Part shown: positions 40,156 to 48,379 of the stretch, one piece after another | How positions within the stretch are numbered: position 1 is the stretch's first letter | Layout of the letters: every line of letters starts with the position of its first letter | The notes under the pieces: model-generated | The model's input: only the letters and a program-made list of their open reading frames with translations | Told to the model about the DNA's origin: nothing | The model's database searches: none | Program-made: the position numbers and the translations under genes | Origin: Oscillospiraceae bacterium | GTDB lineage: Bacteria > Bacillota > Clostridia > Oscillospirales > Oscillospiraceae | DNA: 64,000 nt | NCBI GenBank assembly: GCA_022800755.1 | Contig: JAAWQX010000004.1 | Location: 1 to 64,000 of the forward strand | Reading direction: 5' to 3'

Positions 40156-41562
40156 TTATGGACGTTCGCAAATATACGCGACTTTCCCCTTATAAGCTGC
40201 GGGATACGCAGCGATGGGGTCGTCCCGGTTGTCGTTGTAGTACCACACGCCGTTGATCTTCCACAGCATGAGGAACGGTTCGGCGGTGCCGTCGCTGTCC
40301 CGGACGCTGGGTTCGCCGGGGGCCCAGGGGTAGTAGTCGGAGGTCTCTCCGTTCACCCAGAGGATCTGATCGTCCTTGCGGAAGCCGCCGACCCACACAA
40401 GGCTGACACCGTATGTATCCGCCAAGGCAGTGACCTGGTCGAACTCTTCCTTGTTATTGATGACCACCAGATTGCCGCCCAATTCCATGCACTTGTCCGC
40501 CGCCTGGTTCCAGGATACATTGTCCACATACAGGGTATAGCTGTGGTCCGAAGGCGCGGGCGGGGTGGGAGTAGGCGTGGGTGTTGGTGTAGGCGTCGGG
40601 GTCGGTGTGGGAGTGGGGGTAGGTGCGGTCACGTCCGGCGTGGTACCCGGGGTTACATCCGGGGTGGGGGTGTTGGTAAAAATAGGCGAGGGATCGGCCA
40701 CATTCAGCGTGGGCGAGGGGCTCGCGTTCATCTGCTCGTGATTTTGCCGGGAGGTGAACTGCATGGCCACCGCGGCGATCATCAGAATCGCGGCCAGCAT
40801 CAAAACGATGACGATGGGCCGCCCGGTACGGATGGGCGCGGTTTGCGCGCCCGCCGGGGGATAAGTCCGGGGCGTGTCCTGCTGCAATTCAGGGATAGAA
40901 TTGTTCTGCATGGCGGCGGCAGATTCCGCGGCGGCCAGGATGCCCGCCATCATCTGCTCTTCCTCTTCCCGGTTGCGCCGCTGGGTCTCCACATGTCCGG
41001 CGATCAGTTCATGGTCGGTCTTCACCTCGCCTGCGAAGACCTGAAACGCCTCCAGCAGTTCGCCGCAGCTTTGATAGCGGTCCTCTGGAGAAAACTCCGT
41101 AGCCTTTTCGATGATGCTGCCCAGACTGTGGGCCACCTGGGGAATATCAAAGCCTTCCCCGCTCATGCGGCGGCGCAGGGCCTCCGCCCGGTCGGACGGG
41201 GGCGCGTCCGGGTACACAAACGGCAGGCAGCCGCCGTTGGCCCAGGCGTACATCAAAAGGCCCACGGAATACACATCCGCCCGGGCGGTGCGGTCATTTT
41301 TCCAGAACACCTCCGGCGCCAGATACTCGATCTGGTCGGCAGTATACTGCACACCCTCCGAGGCCAGGGCATCGCCCAGACCCACTTCACCGGTCTCGGT
41401 CAGACTGATATTGCCCGCGTTCACGCCGCCGAAAAACCCATCCGTGCGGCTCTGCACCGCCTGGCACAGACCGGAGATCAGGTCCACGAAGGTTTCCGGT
41501 GTTAAATCTTTGAGCCGGTCGCCCAGGCGGGACGCGGGTTGGAATTCATAAGTAGCTGCCAT
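40156..41562 (-). CDS. Membrane pseudokinase with extracellular C-type lectin-like domain
   Basis: A 468-aa single-pass protein. Residues about 15-180 look like a protein-kinase C-lobe: YLAPEVFW (APE motif, 80-87), ARADVYSVGLLMY (93-105) and FSPEDRYQSCGELLEAF. The N-lobe with its glycine loop and lysine is absent, and the HRD and DFG positions are degenerate (GGVNAGNISL, VGLGDAL), so it should not phosphorylate. A charged coil follows (about 185-215), then one membrane helix (249-267), a Thr/Pro linker with a (TP)n run (about 296-335) and a C-type lectin-like domain (342-468) with VWVGGF, PWAPGEPS, YYNDNRDD and YICE. The start at 41562 has GAGGTG at 6 nt. The ligand is unknown. Confidence 0.8.
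   Translation of the reverse strand: MAATYEFQPASRLGDRLKDLTPETFVDLISGLCQAVQSRTDGFFGGVNAGNISLTETGEVGLGDALASEGVQYTADQIEYLAPEVFWKNDRTARADVYSVGLLMYAWANGGCLPFVYPDAPPSDRAEALRRRMSGEGFDIPQVAHSLGSIIEKATEFSPEDRYQSCGELLEAFQVFAGEVKTDHELIAGHVETQRRNREEEEQMMAGILAAAESAAAMQNNSIPELQQDTPRTYPPAGAQTAPIRTGRPIVIVLMLAAILMIAAVAMQFTSRQNHEQMNASPSPTLNVADPSPIFTNTPTPDVTPGTTPDVTAPTPTPTPTPTPTPTPTPTPTPPAPSDHSYTLYVDNVSWNQAADKCMELGGNLVVINNKEEFDQVTALADTYGVSLVWVGGFRKDDQILWVNGETSDYYPWAPGEPSVRDSDGTAEPFLMLWKINGVWYYNDNRDDPIAAYPAAYKGKVAYICERP
40558..40625 (-). repeat. Hexanucleotide-like Thr-Pro codon repeat
   Basis: A tandem ACNCCN tract coding for about eleven TP units between the membrane helix and the lectin domain. Third positions vary, which limits but does not remove the chance of slippage changing stalk length. 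Confidence 0.75.
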
Positions 41563-41619
41563 ACTTGTCACCTCAAAGGCATGTCTAAGAGCTATTGTAA
41601 CACATTTCCCCGGGGAAAG

Positions 41620-42510
41620 TCAACCGACCTGTCCAAAGGGGCCCCGCTGACTGCCCCGGTCCGGGGGGAATACGGGGTCAAATTGCACACTTTGCAGGAC
41701 AAATTCCGCGGTAGCCACCGGCTCATCCGCGCTGTCAGTGAGGTCCACGGCGCAGAACAGAAGTTGTTTGCCGTCCCGCAGGAGGCGGGATTGGGCGTAA
41801 ATGGGGCCGTTCCGGGCGCTGCGAAGGAAGTGGATGCTGCTGGATACGGTCATGGGGCGCTTTTCCAGCAAAAACGCCGCGTGCCCGCCGGCGGCAACGT
41901 CGCACAGGGTGTAGACCACGCCGCCGTGGAGCGCGCCGTACAGGTTGCACAGTTCCGGGTACAACTCCACACCGTAATGCATCCCATCGCCATTGGGGCC
42001 GAGATTATAAATGTGGCAGCGCGTGGCGAAATGGGGGCTCATGCGGGGATAAGCCAGACCCGTCACCGGTTCCGGCGGGGTGTCCGGAGCCGCGGGGAAA
42101 ATCGTGGGCTGAACCGTGGTGACCGGAGCTTCCGGGTACTGCACAGTTTTGAGGGTCACGGTCTGGACGCAGCATAAAGCGCCCCGGGCGTCCCGGATGT
42201 AAGTACGGTATACAGCCAGTTCCCGCCCGGCGCGGACGAGCACGGCTTCCGTAACGGCCGTGGGCTGGCGCAGGGCGCACAGATATTGGCTGGATACGTC
42301 CACCACCACGGTCTGGCGGCCCAAACAGACCTGCGCCGCCAAAGCCGCGGTGATGTGGCCCACGGAATACACAAAGCCACCGTGGCCGATGGCGTAAATG
42401 TTGCATACGGTATCGTCCATGGGCGTTACGGTAGTCAGGCCGGTGTCCGTTTTCTCGGATATCTCCACCCCCAAGGAGCGGGCGTAAGGGTCACGAATCT
42501 CAAATTTCAT
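41620..42510 (-). CDS. Tandem hotdog-fold thioesterase (PaaI-like)
   Basis: A 296-aa protein with two hotdog domains. Each carries the acyl-CoA thioesterase core: IYAIGHGGFVYSVGHITAALAAQ near residues 38-60 and LYGALHGGVVYTLCDVAAGGHAA in the second half. The repeated HGG suggests an internal duplication forming a double-hotdog. It probably hydrolyses an acyl- or aryl-CoA. The start at 42510 has AGGAGTG upstream; the much longer open frame up to 42780 lacks support and runs through the divergent leader of the germination gene. It lies 57 bp before the pseudokinase gene on the same strand. Confidence 0.8.
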   Translation of the reverse strand: MKFEIRDPYARSLGVEISEKTDTGLTTVTPMDDTVCNIYAIGHGGFVYSVGHITAALAAQVCLGRQTVVVDVSSQYLCALRQPTAVTEAVLVRAGRELAVYRTYIRDARGALCCVQTVTLKTVQYPEAPVTTVQPTIFPAAPDTPPEPVTGLAYPRMSPHFATRCHIYNLGPNGDGMHYGVELYPELCNLYGALHGGVVYTLCDVAAGGHAAFLLEKRPMTVSSSIHFLRSARNGPIYAQSRLLRDGKQLLFCAVDLTDSADEPVATAEFVLQSVQFDPVFPPDRGSQRGPFGQVG

Positions 42511-42697
42511 AATGTCACTCCTGTTTTCCGATATGTCCGCCGTCCCGGGCGGTGGTATAAGCGGGGCCGCCGCTGGCAATCCTATAAAGGATTCGGGATG
42601 CACAATGCTGCCCGGACGGCGATGACGCGGAACGATATACATGATTATAAGCCAAGCTGCCGCATCCATCAACCTTTTATTTTCGGAGGGACCTTTC

Positions 42698-43855
42698 ATG
42701 AAACGAGTGACCGCTTTTGGACTGGGGCTGTTGCTGCTGTGCTTACCCGGCTGCGCCAACGCGGGGACGGTGTATTCCAACTACCGGGAGCTTGAGGAAA
42801 TGGAACTCATTTTATCCCTGGGCTTTGATTCGGTGCGGAACGGCGTGCGGCTTTCGGTATCGGGCAGTTCCAGCGGCGCGGAAAGCAGCGAGGAGTCCTC
42901 CGGGAGCAAATTCACCCGGCTGACCACCGCCGGAACGTCCATCACCAGCGCCATGGAGACGATCCAGGATTTTGCCACCAAGGAAGAATTGTTTTACGCA
43001 CATACCCAGTATGTGATTTTGGGCGAGAGCTATGCCAAGACCAATTTGGCCATGATTTTGGATTATTTGCAGGGAACCACCGGCGTGCGCACCAGTGTGC
43101 CGATGTTCGTGGTCCACGGAGACACGGCGGAGCATTTAGTCACCAGTACCGGCGAGCGGGGCAGCGACATCACAACGACGCTGAATTCCACTATCCTGGA
43201 CAGCCGCCGCCGGGGCGACGGCTACCCGTTTTCCTGCAGCGAAGTGATCGCGGCGCAAAATGAGCACGGCGCAGCGCTGATGATGGCGCTGAAAGTGGTG
43301 CCTACCCAGAGCGTGGAACCGTCGGCCCAGGAAGACGCGGTATCGCCCTTGCCGGACGGCTACGCCATCGTGCGGGACGACACCATCATCGACTTTATCC
43401 CCCAAGCTGACGCCCGGGGCGTGAACCTCCTCATAGGCGAACCGGGGCTGGGCGGCGTGACAGTGACGGATCCTAAGGCAGGGACAGTGACGGTAAACAT
43501 GACCAGCTGCACGGTGAAGCTGGAACCGGTTTGGGGCGCGGATGGGTCCGTGACCGGCTTATCCGGGAAAATTCGGGCACAGGTATACCTGAAAGAGGTG
43601 GAGCATCCCTCGGCGTTGGACAAAACGGCGGTGTTGGAAGCGGTATCAGAACAATTGGAGCGCTGGGTGGAGCATGTACTGCAAAAAATGAGCGACAACG
43701 AGGCAGATTTCCTGGGCGTGGGCCTGCAAATGCGGATGCGGCATCCCATTTTGTGGGACCGGGCGCCCCGGACCTGGGAGCAGGTGCTGGGGGAATTGAC
43801 CTTTGACATCCAGGCGGAAACGACCATCGCCCGGGCGGGCGAATTGCAGCGGTAA
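42698..43855 (+). CDS. Spore germination lipoprotein, GerAC family
   Basis: A 385-aa Ger(x)C-family protein, the lipoprotein subunit of a nutrient germinant receptor in the spore inner membrane. It has a signal peptide with lipobox LPGC (Cys at residue 19), then the usual early segment (YRELEEMELILSLGFDSV, THTQYVILGE-like AHTQYVILGES) and the C-terminal long-helix domain. The start at 42698 follows GGAGGG. It is followed 12 bp later by a GerAB-type permease gene. No GerAA-type subunit is found next to it. Confidence 0.88.
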   Translation: MKRVTAFGLGLLLLCLPGCANAGTVYSNYRELEEMELILSLGFDSVRNGVRLSVSGSSSGAESSEESSGSKFTRLTTAGTSITSAMETIQDFATKEELFYAHTQYVILGESYAKTNLAMILDYLQGTTGVRTSVPMFVVHGDTAEHLVTSTGERGSDITTTLNSTILDSRRRGDGYPFSCSEVIAAQNEHGAALMMALKVVPTQSVEPSAQEDAVSPLPDGYAIVRDDTIIDFIPQADARGVNLLIGEPGLGGVTVTDPKAGTVTVNMTSCTVKLEPVWGADGSVTGLSGKIRAQVYLKEVEHPSALDKTAVLEAVSEQLERWVEHVLQKMSDNEADFLGVGLQMRMRHPILWDRAPRTWEQVLGELTFDIQAETTIARAGELQR

Positions 43856-43867
43856 GGGAGGCGGACC

Positions 43868-44977
43868 ATGAAAGCACTTTCCCGCCGGCAGATGCTGGCA
43901 TTGATGTTCGTGGCGATGCTGTCGCCCTTTTTGCGGCTGATTCCCCGGCAGGTGGCACTGTTCGCGGGCCGCGCGGCCTGGACCGCGCCGTTTCTGGCGT
44001 TTGTGCCGCTGCTGCTTTTGGCGGCGGCGCTGGAAAAGATATTGAAAGCCGCACCAAAACATGGCCTGGGCGAGGCGAGCTGCCAAATTCTGGGCGGCGG
44101 CTTGGGTAAAGCCGTTTTGGTGATATGGAGCGTGTGGCTGTGTTTTCACGGCGGATTTATCCTGCGCAGCGGTGCGGACCGGTTCATCGGGACGATTTTT
44201 CCCGACAGCAGCGCGTGGATCTTCGTGGGCGTGATGGCGTTACTGGTGCTGATCGCGGGGCTGGGGAGCGTAAAGACGCTGGCCCGGTCCGCTGAGATTT
44301 TCCGGCCGCTGATGGTGGTGGTGCTGGTGGCCGTGCTGCTCATTGCCCTGCCGGAGGTACACTGGGAATACCAACTGCCGGTCATGCCCGCGGAATTGGG
44401 GCCAAGCGCCCTGGGCGGGCTGATGATGGCGGACACGGTCTGCATCGTATTGGTGCTGGCGGCGTTTCTGGCGGGCTATGAGAGCAGCGACACGCCCCGG
44501 CTGCGGTCTTTTGGGAAGTTTCTGGCGGTATCCTGTCTGCTGGCGGCGGCGATCTGCGCCGTGGTGGTGGGGATCTGCGGCGCGTCGCTCACCACGCAGC
44601 TGTCCCATCCGTTTTTCTCCATGGTGCGGGATCTCACGATTTTTCACGCGGTGCAGCGGTTCGAGGCGCTGGTGGTGGGGCTTTGGGTCCTGCCGGATTT
44701 TGTGCTGGTGACCATGGAACTGCTCATCGCCGCGGATAACCTGATGCTGGTATTCGGCGGAGAAAAGATCGAGCACGGAGGACTGTCCTGGCGCAGCGGA
44801 AACAAGTTTATCTGGCTGGGCGTTCTGGTGGCGGTGGTCACGGCGGTGTGCATCGCCCGGACGGCGGACCAGCTTGCCCTGTGGGCCTTTACCCTGGTCC
44901 CGGTGGTGAATCTGACCCTTTGCTTCGGATATCCGGCGGTGCTGTTCGCGGTGGGCAAAGCCCGGAAACGAATATAA
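43868..44977 (+). CDS. Spore germination permease, GerAB family
   Basis: A 369-aa integral membrane protein of the APC-type GerAB/spore permease family, with about ten membrane helices. The N-terminus (LSRRQMLALMFVAMLSPFLRLIP), HGGFILRSGADRF and YESSDTPRLRSFGK-like loops fit this family. It would be the germinant-binding B subunit working with the GerAC-type lipoprotein encoded just before it. A GGGAGG ribosome-binding site precedes it. The two-gene operon ends at a strong hairpin. Confidence 0.85.
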   Translation: MKALSRRQMLALMFVAMLSPFLRLIPRQVALFAGRAAWTAPFLAFVPLLLLAAALEKILKAAPKHGLGEASCQILGGGLGKAVLVIWSVWLCFHGGFILRSGADRFIGTIFPDSSAWIFVGVMALLVLIAGLGSVKTLARSAEIFRPLMVVVLVAVLLIALPEVHWEYQLPVMPAELGPSALGGLMMADTVCIVLVLAAFLAGYESSDTPRLRSFGKFLAVSCLLAAAICAVVVGICGASLTTQLSHPFFSMVRDLTIFHAVQRFEALVVGLWVLPDFVLVTMELLIAADNLMLVFGGEKIEHGGLSWRSGNKFIWLGVLVAVVTAVCIARTADQLALWAFTLVPVVNLTLCFGYPAVLFAVGKARKRI

Positions 44978-45013
44978 AAATACACCCTGCGTCCGATGGC
45001 GCAGGGTGTATTT
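44978..45013. terminator. Bidirectional terminator (GerAB-like / flavoprotein)
   Basis: Perfect 14-bp arms AAATACACCCTGCG (44978-44991) and its complement (45000-45013), 8-nt loop. It overlaps the stop codon of the convergent flavoprotein gene. Confidence 0.85.
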
Positions 45014-46583
45014 ATTGCTGTTGTAAAACGGCTTCCGCGCAGCGCATCCCGTCCACGGCGGCGCTGGTGATGCCGCCGGCATACCCGGCGCCCTCGCCGC
45101 AGGGGTACAGGCCACGCAGCCCCACGGACTGCAAATTCTCCCCCCGCAGCACGCGCACGGGGCTGGACGACCGGGTCTCCGGCGCGGTGAGCACGCCCTC
45201 CGGCGCGTCGAAGCCCCGGAGTTTTTGCCCCAAAACAGGCAAGGCCCGGGCCAACACATCGGTGATGTGCTCCGGCAGCACTTCCCGCAGGTCGCCGTAC
45301 ACCACGCCGGGGGCATAGGTAGGCAGTACCGAACCGGGTCCGGCGCTGGGCCGCCCGGCGAGAAAATCACCCACCAGCTGGCACGGCGCGAGGTCATTCC
45401 CGCCGCCGTAGTCGTAAGCGGCCCGCTCAATGGCCCGCTGCCATTCCATACCCGCCAGTACGCCGTCTCCCGGGAAATTCTCGGGCTTCAGTGTGACCAG
45501 CAAAGCGGCGTTTGCGTTTTCCCCGCCCCGGCCGGAATAGCTCATGCCGTTGGTGCAGACCCCGCCGGGTTCGCTGCCCGCGGCGAATACATACCCGCCG
45601 GGACACATGCAAAACGTATAAGCGCTGCTGCCGTCAGGCAGCCGGCAGCTCAGGGCGTAATCCGCCGGAGGCAGGTCTTTTCCCCTGCTGCGGCCGTACT
45701 GGGCGCGGTCGATGGCGTCCTGACGCTGCTCAATGCGCACGCCCATGGAAAATGCCTTGCGCTCCATGGGCAGACCCATTTCATGCAGCCACGCGAAGGT
45801 ATCCCGGGCGCTGTGCCCGATGGCGAGAATGGCGCTGCGGGTCTCGATGAGTTCCTGTCCGTTGACCATAACGGCGTCCAGTTGTCCGTCCACGGTGGAC
45901 AACCCCGTGACTTTCGCGCCGAACCGTACTTCCCCGCCCAAATCGCAAACCGTCTGCCGGATATTCCGCACCACCTTTACCAGCACATCGGTGCCGATGT
46001 GGGGTTTCGCGTCGTAACAGATATGTTCCGGCGCGCCGTGGGCGGCGAATTGCTCCAAAACCCACTGAATACGCGCGTCGTGGGTGTTGGTATGCAGTTT
46101 TCCGTCGGAAAACGTCCCCGCCCCGCCCTCGCCGAACTGCACGTTGGCTTCCGGGTCCAGGGGTCCGCCCCTGCGGAAGTTGTCCACGGCCTTTTGCCGG
46201 GTCTCCACGTCCGGGCCGCGCTCCAGCACGATGGGCTGTGCGCCCGCCATGGACAGCACCAGCGCGGCGAACATCCCGCCGGGGCCGAAGCCCACCACCA
46301 CCGGCCGGTGGTCCAGCGCGGCGGCGGGGATGTCATAAGAAAACGGCGCGTATATCCGGGCGGATTTGCACCGGGCCGCGGCGGCGTTTTCGTCGCCGGA
46401 AAGGGTTACGGCGACGGTGTATATATAATGAATGTCCGATTTTTTCCGGGCGTCCAGGGACTTTTTGGTGATTTTCCAGTCCAAAATGGCCCGTTCCGGC
46501 ACCCGCAGGGCTTTTGCCGCCAGACCGGGGAGCCGCTGTTCCGGTTCGCCGGGGCGCAGCTTCAATCCGCTGACCGCGATCAT
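45012..46583 (-). CDS. FAD-dependent oxidoreductase (COG2509-type)
   Basis: A 523-aa flavoprotein of the uncharacterised FAD-dependent dehydrogenase group. An N-terminal basic ferredoxin-like fold of about 90 residues is followed by the FAD site VVVGFGPGGMFAALVLSMAG, ERGPDVETRQKAV, FGEGGAGTFSDGKLHT, AIGHSARDTFAWLHEMG and a C-terminal LYPCGEGAGYAGGITSAAVDGM. The start at 46583 has GGGAGGTG upstream and overlaps the stop of the preceding gene by 4 bp, which indicates tight coupling. The reaction is unknown; some related proteins are annotated as anaerobic dehydrogenases. Confidence 0.85.
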   Translation of the reverse strand: MIAVSGLKLRPGEPEQRLPGLAAKALRVPERAILDWKITKKSLDARKKSDIHYIYTVAVTLSGDENAAAARCKSARIYAPFSYDIPAAALDHRPVVVGFGPGGMFAALVLSMAGAQPIVLERGPDVETRQKAVDNFRRGGPLDPEANVQFGEGGAGTFSDGKLHTNTHDARIQWVLEQFAAHGAPEHICYDAKPHIGTDVLVKVVRNIRQTVCDLGGEVRFGAKVTGLSTVDGQLDAVMVNGQELIETRSAILAIGHSARDTFAWLHEMGLPMERKAFSMGVRIEQRQDAIDRAQYGRSRGKDLPPADYALSCRLPDGSSAYTFCMCPGGYVFAAGSEPGGVCTNGMSYSGRGGENANAALLVTLKPENFPGDGVLAGMEWQRAIERAAYDYGGGNDLAPCQLVGDFLAGRPSAGPGSVLPTYAPGVVYGDLREVLPEHITDVLARALPVLGQKLRGFDAPEGVLTAPETRSSSPVRVLRGENLQSVGLRGLYPCGEGAGYAGGITSAAVDGMRCAEAVLQQQ

Positions 46584-47785
46584 AGGGCGCACCTCCCGGC
46601 GAGATAGCCGCTGGACCAGGCCCACTGGAGATTATAGCCGCCGCAGTCGCCGTCGATATCCAGCACCTCGCCGCAGGCGTACAGCCCCGGCACGATGCGG
46701 CTTTCCAGGGTCTCGGGGTAGAATTCCGACGTGGAAACGCCCCCGGCGGTGACCTGGGCGGAATCGAAGCTCCCGGTGCCGGTGACGTCCAGGGGAAAGC
46801 CCTTGCACAGCGCCGCGCAGCGGGACAGTTCCTCCGCCGACAGTTCCCTACAGGGCTTCCCGGCGACGTCCGCCGCCCGGCAGAGGGTGCGGCCCAGCTT
46901 GTTGTGGAGCACGCCCGTGAGCAGTTCCTCTCCGGGCAAACTGCCCCGCCGCGGGGCCTGTTCGGTGAGCAATTGCGTCAATTCCGGCGCGGAAACGTCC
47001 GGCAAAAAGTCCAATTCGGCCCGGCATTTGCCCCCGGTTGACACCAGGCGGGACAACTCGAATACGGCGATGCCGGAAATGCCCTTTTCCGTGAACTGGA
47101 CTTCGCCCCGGTTTTCGCCGATGGTGCGGCCGTTCCGGGAAAGTTTAATATGTGCCGTGGCCCGGACGCCTTTGAGGGCGCGGGGGTAGGGGCTGTCGCA
47201 ATTGAGTTGGGTCAGGGCGGGATGCAGGGCCGTGCGGCTGTGGCCGAGGCTTTGCAGGAGCGCGTAGCCGTCGGACACGCCGCCCAGCTTGCCCCCGGCG
47301 CAGCCGCCGCAGGCGATGATGACCTTATCCGCGGGGACGCTGTCAGTTTCCGTTTCCACCACGAAGCTCGCGCCCCGGCGCTTTATCGCGGTGACAGGAG
47401 CGGGGGCATGGAGGGTCACGCTCCGGCGGTCCAGCTCGAAGCGGAGCACGTCGAGCACGGAATTGGCGGAATCTGACAGGGGGTAGACCCGACCCGATTC
47501 ATCTGCCGGGGCGGTGAGCAGGCCCAGGGAACGGAACAGCGCAAGCGTCTCCGCCACGCGGAGGGCGGCCAGCGCGGGGCGCACGAAATCCGGGTCCGCC
47601 CCGTGGTAATGGGACGGACCGGCGTTTTGGTTTGTTAAATTGCACCGGCCGTTTCCGGTGGCCAGCAGTTTCCGGCCCACCCGGGCTTGACGCTCGAACA
47701 GCGTCACCCGTGTGCCGGACTGCGCGGCGGTACACGCGGCCATCAGGCCGGATGCGCCGCCGCCGATGATTGCGATGTGGGTCAT
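46580..47785 (-). CDS. HI0933/BaiN-like flavoprotein
   Basis: A 401-aa FAD protein of the HI0933 family, whose members include BaiN (a bile-acid 7-dehydroxylation-linked reductase) and proteins annotated as aminoacetone oxidases. The FAD site is IAIIGGGASGLMAACTAAQSG, followed by KLLATGNGRCNLTN, VIIACGG, TEKGISGIAVFELSR, and the C-terminal GLYACGEVLDIDGDCGGYNLQWAWSSG. It overlaps the XRE regulator gene by ATGA and the next flavoprotein by 4 bp, so three proteins are made from one coupled message. A role in bile-acid chemistry cannot be claimed without the other bai genes. Confidence 0.88.
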   Translation of the reverse strand: MTHIAIIGGGASGLMAACTAAQSGTRVTLFERQARVGRKLLATGNGRCNLTNQNAGPSHYHGADPDFVRPALAALRVAETLALFRSLGLLTAPADESGRVYPLSDSANSVLDVLRFELDRRSVTLHAPAPVTAIKRRGASFVVETETDSVPADKVIIACGGCAGGKLGGVSDGYALLQSLGHSRTALHPALTQLNCDSPYPRALKGVRATAHIKLSRNGRTIGENRGEVQFTEKGISGIAVFELSRLVSTGGKCRAELDFLPDVSAPELTQLLTEQAPRRGSLPGEELLTGVLHNKLGRTLCRAADVAGKPCRELSAEELSRCAALCKGFPLDVTGTGSFDSAQVTAGGVSTSEFYPETLESRIVPGLYACGEVLDIDGDCGGYNLQWAWSSGYLAGRCAL

Positions 47786-48006
47786 TGTATGCCCCCTGTT
47801 GGAGCATCAGATCGCCCCGCGAGGTAGTCCAGAGAAACATGGAAATATTCTGCAATTTGCAAAAGAGTGGAAAGTGTTGGTTCCGATTCACCGCACTCAT
47901 ACCGACGGTAAGACCGAAAGACGACCCCCAATTCTTTTGCCATATCCTCTTGTTTTAAGCCGGTCCCTTTGCGTAGCTGATGCAATCTCTCTTGAAAATT
48001 TGACAT
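47782..48006 (-). CDS. XRE-family transcriptional regulator
   Basis: A 74-aa protein that is almost only a Cro/C1-type helix-turn-helix (FQERLHQLRKGTGLKQEDMAKELGVVFRSYRRYECGESEPTLSTLLQIAEYFHVSLDYLAGRSD). It is the first gene of a coupled operon with two flavoproteins and is divergent from a DUF6809-like gene across 84 bp. It probably binds dyads in that gap and controls both sides, by analogy with phage-type regulators; this is inference. Confidence 0.88.
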   Translation of the reverse strand: MSNFQERLHQLRKGTGLKQEDMAKELGVVFRSYRRYECGESEPTLSTLLQIAEYFHVSLDYLAGRSDAPTGGIQ

Positions 48007-48021
48007 TTTTGCATTCTCCTA

Positions 48022-48051
48022 TTGACAAGTCCATATTTGGCCGTTTATAAT
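48022..48051 (+). promoter_or_regulatory. SigmaA promoter of DUF6809-like copy 2
   Basis: TTGACA at 48022-48027, an 18-nt spacer and TATAAT at 48046-48051. Confidence 0.75.
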
Positions 48052-48072
48052 ACAAAAAGTCCAAATAAGGAC
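48029..48072. promoter_or_regulatory. Candidate XRE operators
   Basis: Two related dyad-like motifs, GTCCATATTTGG (48029-48040, inside the promoter spacer) and GTCCAAATAAGGAC (48059-48072, just downstream of the -10), spaced about three helical turns apart. Their place fits repression of the DUF6809 promoter. Confidence 0.5.
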
Positions 48073-48090
48073 AATTAATGGAGGGATATT

Positions 48091-48372
48091 ATGAAAACGC
48101 CGCTTGACGCGCTGTACGATTACGCCCGGCAGCAAGATGATTTAGCCCGCTGGCTGTTCAATGATGACATTGCCGAAACGTACCGGGAAGCCACCGCTTA
48201 TGCTCACAAACAACAGTTGCAGCTTTTGGACAGTCTTGCACCAGGGGATTTAGAACGGTATCGAAAATTTTTGGAAAATTCCGATGAGGCCCATGAATTA
48301 GACGGCGAAATCCTGTTTTGTCAGGGCTTGTCCATTGGGCTGCGCTTGGGTGCGCTGTCGATGATGGCGTGA
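48091..48372 (+). CDS. DUF6809-like small protein (copy 2)
   Basis: A 93-aa predicted all-helical protein (PLDALYDYARQQDDLARWLFND, long Gln/Leu-rich helix, ILFCQGLSIGLRLGALSM). It shares with the 31520 gene the size, the helix order and the final FxxGxxxGxR pattern, so both are put in the DUF6809-like group. Function unknown. GGAGGG lies 7 nt before the start. It ends 7 bp from the convergent folA gene. Confidence 0.68.
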   Translation: MKTPLDALYDYARQQDDLARWLFNDDIAETYREATAYAHKQQLQLLDSLAPGDLERYRKFLENSDEAHELDGEILFCQGLSIGLRLGALSMMA

Positions 48373-48379
48373 CGGCCCC

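Noticed and set aside
40558-40625. Short tandem repeats read as a CRISPR-like array
   Set aside because: The units are in-frame Thr-Pro codons within a coding region, with no spacers.
42511-42780. 90-codon N-terminal extension of the double-hotdog thioesterase
   Set aside because: No ribosome-binding site, composition unlike the enzyme, and it overlaps the start of the divergent germination gene.
45012-47785. Bile-acid dehydroxylation (bai) operon
   Set aside because: Only a BaiN-like flavoprotein is present; none of the other bai genes are nearby, and the HI0933 family is broad.
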